DNA of 64,000 nucleotides, taken from positions 19,243,201 through 19,307,200 of the forward strand of contig OZ038422.1 of the NCBI GenBank assembly GCA_964036155.1, written 5' to 3'. Both the position numbers and the translations under genes were made by a program. Shown here one piece after another: positions 23,749-36,134 of the stretch (positions within the stretch are counted from its first letter, which is position 1; every line of letters begins with the position of its first letter). Source of the stretch: Diploscapter coronatus. Its lineage: Eukaryota > Nematoda > Chromadorea > Rhabditida > Rhabditidae. The notes beneath the pieces are model-generated. The model had not been told where the DNA came from and did not search any database. It worked only from the letters and a program-made list of their open reading frames with translations.

Positions 23749-26700
23749 TCACTGACTCGTCCTGGAAGGGGGTCTGCTGCTGCTGCTGGCCCCGTTCCCA
23801 CCTCCCAGTCGAATCTTCATTCGAATTCCCCCACCTTTGTCGATGTTCATCTCAACTGGCGAAGGCGCGTCATGCTCCTCAAAATATTATATCTTTTCGA
23901 TTTAATTTTATAAACATTTATAGATTAAAAAAAGAAGAATAAGAAACTATCGAGATTTGTATCTTTTCTTGAAAAATTCTAGCAAACTAAGATATCTTCA
24001 AATCATTGAGAAGCGAGTCTTGCGACAATATTAATGCATTTCAAAGTGATCCAGTGTGTTCGGAATTCTGATTCTTAATTTATTTACTGAAATGCTCAAT
24101 CTAAAGTGCCCTATAAATAGTTGCCAGAATGAAATTCACATCGAATACTAGTATGTAGATAATCAGTTAGTGCGTGAAGAAGATCACTTATTCTCGAGCT
24201 TTATTTCGGTTCAGAACATAATCTTCAAGGAAAAATTTACGATGTTGCAAGACTTTTTTCTCGACCCAATATTATTATGAAAATTAGTTGAATGAACTCA
24301 CCATGTTAAGTGCCAATTCCTCCTTTCTTCTCTTCTTCTTCTTCTCCTTGCGCTCCTTCTTCCTCTTCTTTTTGCTCATTCTCCGTCTCACCCTCTCATC
24401 CTCCGAATTGTCGTCATTCTCCTCACTCAGATCCTCTTCCGAATTGCTGTCAGGCTCCGAATCCACTTCCGACTCCTCTGCTTCTGTCTGTCGAGACAAA
24501 CGCAATCTGCAAAATTAGTCAGCTCATTGTTTATCTATTAGTTATTATGGGAAGAAAGTTACAGTAGCGAACGAAAGTATGGGTCAACTCTTTTTCACGT
24601 CAGACTATCAAAAATTCAGAGTTCAGAAAACCACTTATTTGAAATCGAGTCGAGTTGAAGCTTGACGTACTTTCATGTCTTGCATAGACAAATATGCTTG
24701 CAAAATTTCATTTGCATCTGTCTATCTCAAAATTAGCTGGAAGTCGATCAAGAACTAGGAAAGACCTAATTACTTTTGTTCGCTGCTGTATTAATTACAC
24801 TTCTGCATAGGGTAATGAAATGAAAAAGGATAATATTGATGAAATTATCAACTTCTTGTAGAGAGTTTAGTAAACTTTGGAGTTCGAATTCCAGCCGTGT
24901 TGCATCGAAAATTCGTGTACCACAAAAATCTACTTCTTAGAAGCGAAAACCTCACTGCACACATTTTTCGCTCTAAATTTAAAAATTCTAACTTCAATTT
25001 GCCGGTCATTCCGGGCGCAGCCGAATCGATTGTGGTGATTTTCCACTCGGATTTGTGCTCCTCAGCCAGATCTGCCTCTACAGTACCGTGCTGAGCCACT
25101 TGCAGCAGTCCATCCCCTCTAGTCAAAGGGCCTTCTGCTCTACTCGACGAGCACCCGTTTATGATGTAATCGAACGTCTGAAAGATGCAAAATTTTTCAG
25201 TGACTAAAATTATACTGTGATGCAAGGGCTCTTATAGCCATTCTCGAAAATAGGAAATTTTGATTTTCCTAAAAATTTTCAAATCAAGTCTAAATACATT
25301 TCTGGCAAGATTGTGCAAGATTTACCCGATCTTTCCCAAATTGTTAACAAAAAATCCATGCAGATATTGCAGAAAGTTAAAAAAATTTTAACCAGACTCT
25401 AATTTATCTGTTCCCATTCGTTTCTGTTTCGATCTCGAAAAATTGATTGTTTCTGTCTCAGGGATGCGCGGAATTCCGATTCAGAATTTTTCAAAATTCA
25501 AATTCCGCATACCCCTGTTTCGTCCGTCCTTGCCCCAGGAAAATTAAATCTTCCACAGGCCTGACTCCTGATGGCAATTCCCTTACCTTTGCAGTCTCCA
25601 TTGCCCAATCGCAATTGAGGGTGAAGAGATGCTTCAGCACAGCGAGTTGAGCCCTTCTGCGCGGCTCCAAGTTGTCAGGGGGGTTTTCGATGGTCGACAG
25701 ATTCAGAGGCACCACCACTGCCATGTTCGGGACTGGCTGAAAATGTTTAGATCAGTCACTTTTCTCGAAGAAATGAAATTCCACCTCTTCATGTTTGATG
25801 TGTACGTTGGCCTGATCGGTGAGATGATTGAAAAGGGGAGCTGAGGAGTGGGGCTGTCCCTGGGTTCCTGAGCGGTAGGCAGAACTAGTCGAAGGAAGAT
25901 TCAGGGAAAGTTGCTGAATTTTGAAAATCAATTGTCAACTTGATAATTTCAGTACAGAAGAAAATATTCTCGAGTTGTTTAAATCTTATTTGGGTTAGCA
26001 TGAAGCATGATAATAATTTGAGGATTACAAATAGCTAGCTCATTTCATTTCTTTACCTTATCATAAGGCACCGGTCTTCCCGTCACAGTTTCAGTCGCCC
26101 TCATCTTGAAAGCGGTCGAATTCTGCGAATCTGTCGAGGCCCTTCTCTTGAGTCCTCTGGTCCCGACTCGATTGCCCAGAGCATACGAATCAGAGGGAGG
26201 GACATTTTTGTCTGCACCCTTCTCCTCGGCTGCCATTCCTGAGTATTTTCGAAAATGAATTTTGTGGAGAATATATGGTGCATAAAAATTCTGGAGTTTA
26301 GCTAACGTGGACAAATACAATAATTTTGTGATGCTATGAAATTGTCAGAAACGTTGACGCACAATCGAATTAAACTTACGAGAGTAGAGAGAAATCGCAT
26401 CGTGATATGTAGACGAGGAGGCAATTTCTTGTGTCGTGCGCTGAAATGTTCGAATATTTACGCATTTTATGTAGGACTTTTGAACGAAGAAAGCAAACTT
26501 ACAAATCCGCGACTGATGCCCAGCCCAATGGAGTTGGAGTTGGTGAAGTCAGGGAAGAGAGAGGTGAAGTCGTGTTTGTCTCTGCGAACTGCAGCTTCCT
26601 CTTCCTCCTCCTGTGGTTGTTTCTCGGCCAGAACGGCATCGCATCCAATCGGCGCCCAATCAGGAATGTGCTCGGGCAGATGATCGTCCACGGTCGACAG

Positions 26701-28664
26701 GCCGCGTGCATTGCAGATCGCGATTGGACGATAGAGCGGAAAATTAGAGACCTGAAAATTGTGATGTCTGTATGCGTTGAAAAAGCTTCGAAATGCCTGA
26801 GATTCTAGCTGCATTTCATTTACTGATAGTTTGAAGAGAAAAACAACAATTCTTATCAGCAATTATCGTTGAAACGTTTTTCACATATTTTCATAGCGAA
26901 AATAAGATTAAAAGTAGGTTTAACTTATTTCTACGATCAATCTTTATTTTTCTTTCTTTCAGTTAACTTTTAACTTTAAAGGTAATCATCTAAGGTAGTG
27001 CTAAAACCGTTTACTAATTAATAAAAAAGCCTTTTTTACTCTTTTCCTGTTTAAAATTAACAGAAATTCAGTTTAGTTTGTAATTTATTATTTAATTTTA
27101 ATTGAAAGAAAAATGAACTATTGCATAACAAATATTTCAAATTTAGAGTCATAAAATATTAAAATTGGCCATTTTTTCGCAATAATTTTTCCTATTAATT
27201 TTCTAAGTTACTATCATTTTTCCAAATACTAATTGATTTGAATGCATTTATGATAGGCATTCGACTTATTTCATGTGATGCTAATAAGGGAGTTCTGAAA
27301 TGGCAAATTCTAAATAGGGGGTGTTCCTTTTAACATTAATTTGCTATTTTTTATTTTACCTGGATAGGTGGCTTAAGCGGTTTGACCTTCTCCATGTAAG
27401 CACTCATTTCCCCCACATCGATCTGCATTCTCCTGTAGACGAACTGCATGTCATTCGCGGTCGGATATTCTCTGCCGCCTGCAAATTTACGATTATGTCT
27501 TTCTTTTAAAAAACAAGACAAGTTCGTGTTAGAATAAAATGGTAAAATTTGTGGGGAGAAAACAGGAAAGGTAATTAATCAAATGTTTAAAAGGGAGCAG
27601 GGCGAGACGGAATTTCGGTTTCGGCTCCGACTTAGACAAATTTTGGAAGATCATTTTCGATTCTGGTTCATATCCGAAAAATGTATTATATTACGGTTCC
27701 ACCATTTATAATATTAGAATTCTGCCTTACCCTTGAAAAGGAGATGCAATAAAATGTCAAAAGGTTTGGTCAAAAGTAGTTGTATGGACAAGCTTTATAA
27801 AGTCATTCAACCCTTTAAATTTTTAGTTTGGCAAACTTTTAAGAGAAAAAACAAAAAAAAGACTGTAAGCTAAAATTATTTGACTTACAATGTTCCATAG
27901 TCCATTTGAGTTGTTGGCACATTTTCTTGATGTACTGGATGGCGATGGATTGCAGCATGTCCTGGGTGAGACTGCTCATCTGGCTGAAGCCGAACAGACT
28001 CGCTGTCGAGGAGGTGAACAGCGACATCTAAAACGATCAAATCTAAGATAAATGTTGTGGTTTCAAGATTCCCCCTTCTGACTGTACCACTTGTTGTGAA
28101 GGCTTCAGCTTTCGAATAAGTTTAATTGCTTTCAAGTACGTATTGATACAGAGTGAAGTTGATATGTGAAGCGAAAAGATAACAGAATCTTTTCTTTATA
28201 CAGGTCGGCATTGACGTAAATGAATTGGCAGTTTGACAGCTCCAAAGGAAAATCTACTTTCTCAAAGTCATAAACGTTTTCCCGAAAAGGAAACTGTCAA
28301 GACATGAGTCCGGATTTGAAAATCGCGATTAAAGATCGCGTGGATCAACCGCGATAATAAATGTACCTCATTTTTTGCAAAGTGCTGTGATAAAACATAA
28401 ACGATATGTTCGTTCAAGAAAAGGAGAAGAATAGATCTCCAGTGAACCACTTCTCTCCGTTTAAAAAAGCATGTTTCGCTTTTATCAAACAGAAAAAAAA
28501 CCACTTACACATTCAGCAGCAATATCCTTGGGTCTGACGAGTTGCTGTCTGTGATGAAACCCATGTCTATCAGCGACGATCGCATTCCTCGTCCTCCAGT
28601 TGAAGTCCCCGTCAGAGGCCAGTTGCAGCTGGCGAGAATGAGCGTAATGAAGGGATGAGTCCAT
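23749..28664 (-). CDS. TAF3: TAF3-like TFIID subunit with histone-fold domain
   Basis: Likely a general transcription factor TFIID subunit; its histone fold would pair with TAF10. Eleven minus-strand exons: 28509-28664, 27889-28027, 27360-27478, 26503-26751, 26380-26440, 26057-26238, 25785-25913, 25587-25736, 24963-25177, 24302-24506, 23749-23877. They total 1734 nt, 577 aa. Residues about 50-130 read as a histone fold (DMLQSIAIQYIKKMCQQLKW, then QIDVGEMSAYMEKVKPLKPP). VSNFPLYRPI and EHIPDWAPI follow, matching the TAF3 order of a P..IP.FP segment then a YIPD..P segment. Residues 467-535 are very acidic then Lys/Arg-rich. No PHD finger is visible. The exon 24963 donor (GTGTGC) was chosen only because it keeps frame. 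TAF8 is the main alternative. The start ATG follows an acceptor at about 28706. Confidence 0.6.
24560..24790. mobile_element. Tc1/mariner-type MITE in a TAF3 intron
   Basis: TACAGTAGCGAACGAAAGTA at the left and TACTTTTGTTCGCTGCTGTA at the right are inverted ends flanked by TA. The CAGT-like termini and TA flanks are typical of Tc1/mariner derivatives. The interior is too short for a transposase. It lies in the intron between 24507 and 24962. Confidence 0.75.
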
Positions 28665-29191
28665 TCTTGGAGCAGAACTATGGCTGGCAGAGACCCACGG
28701 AGGCTCTGAACGTAAATATATACAAATGGAGCAAGCTGATCTTCATAAAAATTTTCACTTTTTTACTAATATGAAAATTCTTATTCTACAATGAATTTTT
28801 TTTTTAATTTATAAATTTTTCCTATCCTACCTTCGCCAGCCGTGAAACCAGGCCGTTTCTCGGACAATTTGAACGAGTTCCTGGTCGAAATAACTCACTG
28901 AAAATGAGTCTTCGTATAAAATACAGTTTATCAGACCGCAAAGATAATAATGAGGGCTCAGAACCCTTGGGGATAATTAAAATTCTCCAACGAATAAATA
29001 ATAAAATGAATTTATTCTGACACAACAAAAGGCAAAGGGTAAGCATCGAGTTGATCATTCGTTTGAATGACTTGACTTGACTGATAATTCTGTACCGGTA
29101 ACCATGGAAACGTGAATAGATTTGAATTGTAGAATAACGAGAACGAATCTGAAGGGATGACTCCCATTCTCCATTCTCCTCTATTACATTA

Positions 29192-30193
29192 AACGGCGGT
29201 GCAAAAAGTTACGAACATCCCGAAATTGCCGATTTCACGAAAGTGCGTATTCTCCGCGTCTTCTAATATTGATATTGTTGTTCAGGATCTTGAATAATCC
29301 CATTATGTCAATTTTCGGTAAAGTACCCCCATTCGTATAGTGCAACCCTTAACCTTACTCATCTTTAGGTGGTGCGAAAGGTTACGAACACTTGTGAATT
29401 GAATCTCGCCAATCGAGCCGATATTTTGCAGTTTTTTGCCTATATATATCCTCCGCATATCCCTAAAGTTATAGCTCGATACGTTTTACTATAGTGATTT
29501 GACGCTTTTTTTCTGAACTCTCACTAACGTTTTTGGACAATTTGCATAGTTAAGGAAAGTTTTCAAAAAAAAATCATCAAATCACTATAGTAAAACGTAT
29601 CGAGCTATAACTTTAAGGATATGCGGAGGATATATATAGGCAAAAAAAAAAACTGTGGGCGGCGTAGCGCAGTGGTTGTGTGTTACTGCCTACAGCTAGG
29701 GCTCAAGTTCGCCCCCCGCTCCTCACCCAAACCAAGGGGGTTAAGAAATGTTGGTAGTGGATAAAACCACGAAAAATTCGCCTAAAATCCCTCGGCTGTT
29801 GCACACAACAACAGTCTGTCCTCGGGACGGGCCACTAGTCCTGTGTGGCTAGGATAGGCCGACTGTACCCATTACAGGCTGAGGGTAGCCGACCCCACCC
29901 AGTGGGAATAATAAGGCTAGGAAGAAAAAAAAAAAATATATAGGCAAAAAACTATGCAAAATATCGGCTCGATTGGCGAGATTCAATTCACAAGTGTTCG
30001 TAACCTTTCGCACCACCTAAAGATGAGTAAGGTTAAGGGTTGCACTATACGAATGGGGGTACTTTACCGAAAATTGACATAATGGGATTATTCAAGATCC
30101 TGAACAACAATATCAATATTAGAAGATGCGGAGAATACGCACTTTCGTGAAATCGGCAATTTCGGGATGTTCGTAACTTTTTGCACCGCCGTT
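29192..30193. mobile_element. 1-kb long-armed foldback transposon, Mutator- or hAT-like
   Basis: The left arm starts AACGGCGGTGCAAAAAGTTA and the right arm ends with its exact complement. Near-perfect pairing continues inward for about 310 bases to around 29505, with a spacer of about 75 bases. ATTACATTA flanks both sides (29183-29191 and 30195-30203), giving an 8-9 bp target duplication. That length fits Mutator-like (9 bp) or hAT (8 bp) elements. It has no transposase. The right arm is interrupted by the SINE at 29653-29936. Confidence 0.85.
29653..29936 (+). mobile_element. tRNA-derived SINE nested in the foldback element
   Basis: The 5' part has an RNA polymerase III A box (TAGCGCAGTGG, 29665-29675) and, about 30 bases on, a B-box-like AGTTCGCCCCC (29706-29716). 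A tRNA-unrelated body of about 200 bases follows, then a poly(A) tail. TATATAGGCAAAAA occurs on both sides, as a target-site duplication. Without the insert the two flanks rejoin into a right arm complementary to the intact left arm, which shows that the SINE arrived second. Confidence 0.85.
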
Positions 30194-30672
30194 CATTACA
30201 TTATAATTACATTCACCATTCATCACAAATATCACATTTGAAATCTATCACAAAACATTGCAATTTCCATTAAATTATTCCTAAAAACCAGTAAATAAAT
30301 ATAAATTACGCGCTAATCTAATTATGCCATAATCAAATGATAAATTATGCAACAATTAACTAATTGATTATGAAAATGACGATAATTGTCGTAGAAAGAC
30401 CCCAAAATAAAGCAGCACTTACAGATGAAATGCAAATCTCTGCATGTGATGCGAATTGCGTAATATGCAAATTGTCGCCCTCATATAAACGTTTTCCCCT
30501 GTACATTCGCTAGAAATCGTGATTTACGTAGTTCCGCTCGTAAAATTCTCAAAATAGTCTATAATTCTGAATAATTAGCAAGATTGTTGAGGGATGTGAA
30601 GAGTTTGTGCAAAATAATAATAATAATAATACGTGAAAAGTGCATGTGAAATTGAAAAAGAAAAAAAAAGCT

Positions 30673-33600
30673 CTAATAAGCTTTGGAAGTGACCGCAAAA
30701 GTGAGTACGCACCCGAACACGTCGTCGTCGCGCAGACTCGTCTCAGAAGCAACCTGGGCTGTGATTTTGAAGATGCCCTCGACTCGAAACAGGAACTGGA
30801 AGGTGAGTGAGGTGGAGGGTTGTGGACAGTCGTGCGACTGAAGGAATAATTATCCATTTAGAGGGATAACTAGGAAAAGAATCGCAAAAAAACGGAATGG
30901 ATAAGGACCAAAATTTTCCTATCAGTCATCAGCCATATATAATAAAGATGAGAGCTGTTCAAATTGCGATCCTTATTCATTCGTTGTTCGCGGTTCTTTT
31001 CGAGCTGACATTTATTAGACGAGAATATTCTGATTACCCTTGGCTGGACAGAGAATGGCCGCCGTTTGGCTCCCAGCACAAGCAGATGATCTGATTTGTT
31101 GATGAGGCCGAGCCCAGAGGAAATCTCCTGTTCGCACATCAGACTCATCGTGCCGCTTATTGCATCTGAAAGGAACAATGCATAGAATTAGTGGTGGTTA
31201 AAAATTTGGATAAAACCATGATATTTAAACTCAATCGAAACTAAGAATCTCGAATCGTTCCATCAACTGAATTGTGACTTATTTATACAAAATGATCAAC
31301 TAAGTAATTTTACACCGTTGCAATCTTCCAACTTAACGAAATAGAGCGTAGAATGAAGAAGGGATAGGGAAATGCTCATCTTTTACTCTCTCCAAGTTGC
31401 GACACTGCTGCATTCCCGAATTGCAGGAAAGAAGCAAAGAAAAAAGATTATTTAAAAATGCCATACTCACCACTCAAGGAGGAAATAATTTTGATGGACA
31501 GATCTGTGATTTCGCCGACTCTCAGAGGAATCTCGTCGGCACTGACATAGGGTCGGCCGGCCACGCACATTTCCAGAGTGATTGTAGGCAGAATTAGCTG
31601 CTTCAGGAACGACACTTCGGACAGCAGAGCACCCATCGGTACGATTCCGGATAACTGAAAAATTTTGATGTTTAATGAAACAAAATTAACCGTTCTGTTG
31701 ATAAATTTAGTCATCAAAAACTAACAAAGATAAGATAAATTTCGAAAATTGTAAGTCAGATTCGATCGAAAGAGGCTTAATCTTGGAACACAACTGAAAA
31801 GTGTCGAATTTTCATTCCTTTTTTTTATCTGTAATTATGAGTGCAGCAATTTGTAAATTTGCAAAATCAAGTTGAAGGAATTGATCAAAATTAATCGACC
31901 TTCTGACTAGCGATGTCCCATCGAATGTCGAGGTGTTTGGTGACGTGTCTCTCGAGCAAGAGCCTGAGTCGTTCGACCTCCTCCTTCTGCATCTGGGGGT
32001 TGTTCCTATGTCGCTCCATGGCCTCTGTGAATGCAGCAGCTCCTCCCTCCACATCTGTGCAGCAGGGACACAGAATTGGCACTCTGAAATTCGAGCAGTT
32101 TTCAATAAAAAAATACTGAGCAAATTAGTACAAAACATTTCCAAGTTTTCTCTTCATAATTGTGCATTTTGTTTGAATATTTACCTGCAAGTTTCCCTGG
32201 GCAAAACGTGCATTCTCCTGACTCCGCAATACTCCAATTCCGCATCGAATTCAGTTTCGTTGCTGACATCGACGACGATGTATCGACTGAATGAGGAGTC
32301 TCCAGCCAGCACGTGATAGGCTTTCAGACGGACGGCTGGCAGAATCGTCACTGCCACTGGCATTCGACAGCGACGACGCACCACCTGAAAAATACTTTGA
32401 AAATTAATTTTCGAAAACTGATAAAGTCGTCAATATTTCAATTTTAATGCGTTATTTTCAGATATAATTAGAAAAATATTTCGATACAAGGGTGTGGAAT
32501 TCAGATTACGAGCTATTGTCTTGTTAAGAGGAAGATTTCATAGCCGGAAATTTCGCTTTTATGTGCAGTCCCTTCAACATTTTGATAAGCGAATAGTATT
32601 ATCAATTGTTTATGATAGTGAGGTCATGATAATAAAAAAATTTCCGAAGGGATCCCAGAAATGCCCATTCTTCAACCGACAATAGCATTTTTACGAAAAA
32701 AAAGTTCGCATTGCTCTTCATTTCATCGAAAATTTCGTCGTATATTTTGTACGGATTGAGGGATCCCCTCCAAAACAAGACAATGGCTGGACAATTTTCA
32801 ATTCCGGCTTCGATTTTGTTTTCGAATTTTTCAAAATTCTAATTCAACACACCCCTGCTTCGATAAGATGAAAGTAGATTGGCACACCTGCGAAGTGTCT
32901 CCCTCAATGTCGCATTCGTAAGTGACGATCATGGAACAGGAGAGCAGTCTGCCATGGAAGGGGATCAGGTCGTGCTGAGTGTCAGCTCCCACGGACTGCG
33001 TCTCTGCGCTCTCTTCGAGCAGAGGTAGAGCACTCTCAGCCACACTCTCCTCCTGCACTCCATCCATCGCAGTCCTTGTCGGGTCCAGGCCGAATAGTCG
33101 GAACTTGATCTGCTTGCTCTCGTCAGGCCCGAGGCAGCCCAGGTCGAGTTCGCTCTGCAACCACAGATCATCCACTTGGTCGTTCTCGTAGAACATCTCG
33201 ATCAGGGGAGTGCCGCATACCTGAAATGAGGTAATAAATAGAATGAAAACTTGATAAAATGGATAAATTTATGAATTTTAGCATGTATATAGAAGATAAT
33301 ATGAGATTAGCATTCTTTTCTGAGTTAAAAATTGAAAAATCGCGATCAAGAATCAAAAAGGGTGAAATTCAAATATGCAAGTCATAGGTGAAGGGACACT
33401 TGAAAATTCGAAACGATAATTATTCTCATCGCTACTTCGTTCTTCGACGTTCGCACCTTTGGTTGTTCAACAGACAGTGTGGCTTTCCTAACAGTGAGTC
33501 TGCCGCTGCTGTTGACAATGCTAAGTGTGTGCTCGAAAGTCTGCCCTGCGTAGAGCTTCTCTTCTCTGCTCTCGTCGTCCATTCCTGCCACTAGGCTGCG

Positions 33601-36126
33601 GGTCAGTGAACTGTCCATTCGAAGCACTGGAAGTTCTGGCAGAACGCGCACCTGATAAGAAAGAAGAGCTTCTTCTTTAAAAAGAAAAATCAACCTTCAT
33701 TTTGGCCTTTCCAGGCAATTTGCAGACATTCTGCAGCCCAAACACTTCGCAGGAATACCCAATTATCGTGAGGTGGCCTGCTGATCTGGAATTGTAAATT
33801 ATGAACATTTCTGGCACTTTGGAAACTACACACCAAAAATATTATTCAGAAAATCACAAAATAACCTCGGAATTCCTCCCAATTCGACGGTGATCGGCTG
33901 TGAAGAAGGCGACGGGCTAAGTGTGAGGTGAATCGGTACTGCCTCGAAGTCGCAGCCTTTTACCAGCAATTTCAGATTCCTGAAACAAGAAAATGTAAAA
34001 GTGGCCCATGAAGTATTGAAACTTGAGGAATTTATTGGACATTTTATTAGTCCGTCTTTTTCCCAGTTAATTCGAGTCAAACTTCCAAAATAACTAGTTC
34101 AATAGAAGTAGCAAGGTATATTTGTTTCTGCACGATAAGGTGAACAGAAAAGAATGAACATTCGCAAGTATAATGCATATTTCATAACGTGTGTGAGAAT
34201 GTATCATAGTGAACAATGATTTACCTGACGACGAGTTCTGTCGGAAGACAGTTGAAAACTTGAATCGACACTTCAACAGGACAATCCACCGCCCAACAAA
34301 TTTCTGAAAACGTGAAGAATAGAATACCTTCCGAACAAAATATTCTAACCATCATCCTTCTTCTTCTCAAACTGGGAAACAATCCAAATGACAGGCCCCT
34401 GCTCCTCGTCCAAATTGATTATCGTCGGCTCCAAAGCTGATGACAACCTGTTGATCTTGGCTTCACTGAATAAAATTTGGTAACTTCTGACGAAACAATT
34501 CTAGTACTTACGTGATGATGGGAAATCTGGTGAGTTGAATGGGCGAGAGAGTTATGCTGGGTATGCCTGCAGGGGCGGGCTCTGCTAGGGAATGACTGCC
34601 TCCGACTGCTTGCAGCAAATTCTTTAGGTCATCCAACAGTCGATTCCGTGTCGGTTCTTCCAACACATCGTAGTACAACTGAAATTGTGCACTTAATAAT
34701 GCTCACAAAATCTAATTCACATTTCATGTGGAAAATAGGTGAACTCAAGTGCGTAGAAAACTTCGAGATCATACGCTATAGGCGCTCATTCAGAAATTAG
34801 AAATTTGAAAGACGAATTCATACTTCCCGACAACATGCCAATATCGAGCGATTTTACATGTAACTTTAGACACACTTTACATCAATGCCGAAAGTTTATA
34901 TCGTCGACGAACGCTAACTTGGAATAAAGTAAAAGGATGCGCGTTTCTTTCTTCTTCCTTTTGTGAGCCACATATCTCCCCCTTAATTTGACACTTTTGC
35001 CGATTTTATTTTCTTTTCTTCTCAGTTTTGTGCAAACTATCGGCAATTAGTCAATTCATTTTTAACAATATCTATAGAGGGCAATAATTGGAAAGTGTTC
35101 ATAGTGAAAATTCCGCTAATTTCGATGAAGGAACGAAGAAAATAAGGGAAATTGCCAAATGAGCTGTTGTGTCTGTGTGCGCATTTTTAGACCCGAAAGA
35201 AACGTGTCCTTTCCACTTTATTCCAAGCTATCGTTCATTAGAAATACGCAAAATAGCTCGATATTGACGAGATTTCAAAAAGTATGAGCGCGCATCATAA
35301 AACTTTGAAATAAATTTCTTGAAAGAAATCGGGACATCTAAAATCCAGATATTCATATTCGCAATAGAAAAAAAGTAAAAAAGGATGATTTGGACTAAAA
35401 AAGTGATAATAAAATTACCTGTAACAAGTGGCATGAATGTCTGATGGCAACAACAGGGAGTTCAGCTCGATTTGCAGCCGTGTATAGTTCGTGCAGAACT
35501 CGAATTTGCAGTTGGACAGGGCCGAGGGGAGGGCATTTCTCCAGGGGCAGGTTAGTGTCACCGACTCCGTAGCCTGGCAGGGTTCTGGAATAAATCAAAT
35601 GACATTTCTATTAAGAAAAAAACTGATGAAAGATTTACTTGAGGAGTGTTGGATAGACGAGTTTGTAGTCTCCAGGAGTGCGGGGCGAGGAGTCGACTAC
35701 ATGTAGACGGAACAGAACGCCCAGACGGTCATAGAAAGAGGCCTTTCTTTTGAAACCCATCTAAAATTGGATTTTCGAATTTCAGAAAATATTTCCCAGG
35801 AAAAAGCACATAATTATCTAGACATTTTTCTCAGAACTCATAGCTCTAAATGGCTTGGACTTTTTTGCTTTTTAAATTTGAAATAGAACGTTCATACCTG
35901 CCGATAAAAAGACGATGCATTGAAGCAGATGGTGGACTTGGCCAGGTGATCGAACAGCTTGAACTGGTCATCCAAGTACCGACCGATGTGATCTCGAATG
36001 TATTGCTGAAGAATGATCATGATGAATGATCGAAGAATGCCCAACCTCAGCCTGATAGTACTGCCTGAGGTTCTGATAGCTGAGGGCTTTCTTCATCACA
36101 TTTTCGTATTCCGTCCATGAGTCCAT
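30673..36126 (-). CDS. TRAPPC9: TRAPP II subunit TRAPPC9/Trs120, short N-terminus
   Basis: Subunit of the TRAPP II complex, which acts on Rab11/Rab1-type GTPases at the Golgi. Sixteen minus-strand exons: 36046-36126, 35898-36005, 35639-35760, 35419-35584, 34512-34678, 34350-34465, 34225-34303, 33866-33979, 33695-33785, 33457-33651, 32888-33220, 32185-32384, 31900-32083, 31471-31654, 31038-31165, 30673-30795. They total 2391 nt, 796 aa. The order matches human TRAPPC9: MGFKRKASFYDR, TLPGYG, LQIRVLHELY, IRHSCHLLQ, LTRFPIIT, then Ig-like beta domains (VRVLPELPVLRMDSS, LTVRKATLSVEQP, HVLPRETC). It begins where human residue 380 or so would be; the first third has no counterpart here. The acceptor TTGAACAG three bases before the ATG suggests trans-splicing as the second gene after NOL11. 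The last exon is read through a possible donor to TAG at 30673; the alternative is a further exon. Confidence 0.85.
32485..32858. repeat. Possible old foldback repeat in a TRAPPC9 intron
   Basis: GGGTGTGGAATTCAGAT near 32490 is weakly matched by the complement of ATTCTAATTCAACACACCCC ending near 32852. The right end is also similar to 25465-25525 (TTTTTCAAAATTCAAATTCC). This suggests a dispersed family, but identity is low. Confidence 0.4.
34784..35288. mobile_element. Foldback element in a TRAPPC9 intron
   Basis: The segment at 34911-34953 (GAACGCTAACTTGGAATAAA) is matched inverted at 35193-35236. Outer matches include CCAATATCGAGCGATTTTAC near 34839 against the complement near 35255, and CGCTCAT at each end. 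Similarity is patchy, so this is probably an old copy. It accounts for most of the 740-base intron. Confidence 0.6.
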
Positions 36127-36134
36127 CTCCTGTT
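36127..36134 (-). promoter_or_regulatory. Candidate trans-splice acceptor before TRAPPC9
   Basis: On the minus strand TTTTTGAACAG is followed directly by GAG and then the ATG. The preceding NOL11 stop is 374 bases upstream. This spacing and position are typical of a downstream nematode operon gene. Confidence 0.45.

Larger units (their letters stand above)
28665..30672. other. Gap between TRAPPC9 and TAF3 genes
   Basis: This holds the 3' end of TRAPPC9 and the 5' leader of TAF3, with an acceptor GTTCAG at about 28703-28708. Half of it is the foldback element plus SINE at 29192-30193. No gene is seen in the rest. Confidence 0.5.

Noticed and set aside
24288..24567. Plus-strand open frames rich in Ser/Leu/Phe
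   Set aside because: These are the reverse of the acidic and Lys/Arg-rich TAF3 exon 24302-24506.
26336..26862. Open frames of 115-131 codons on both strands
   Set aside because: The real minus-strand exons 26380-26440 and 26503-26751 explain the region. The plus-strand frames are shadows, and the longer minus-strand frame is the exon plus intron read-through.
29653..29760. Possible functional tRNA gene
   Set aside because: The A and B boxes are part of a SINE with poly(A) tail and target duplication. The 3' half does not close into a cloverleaf acceptor stem by eye.
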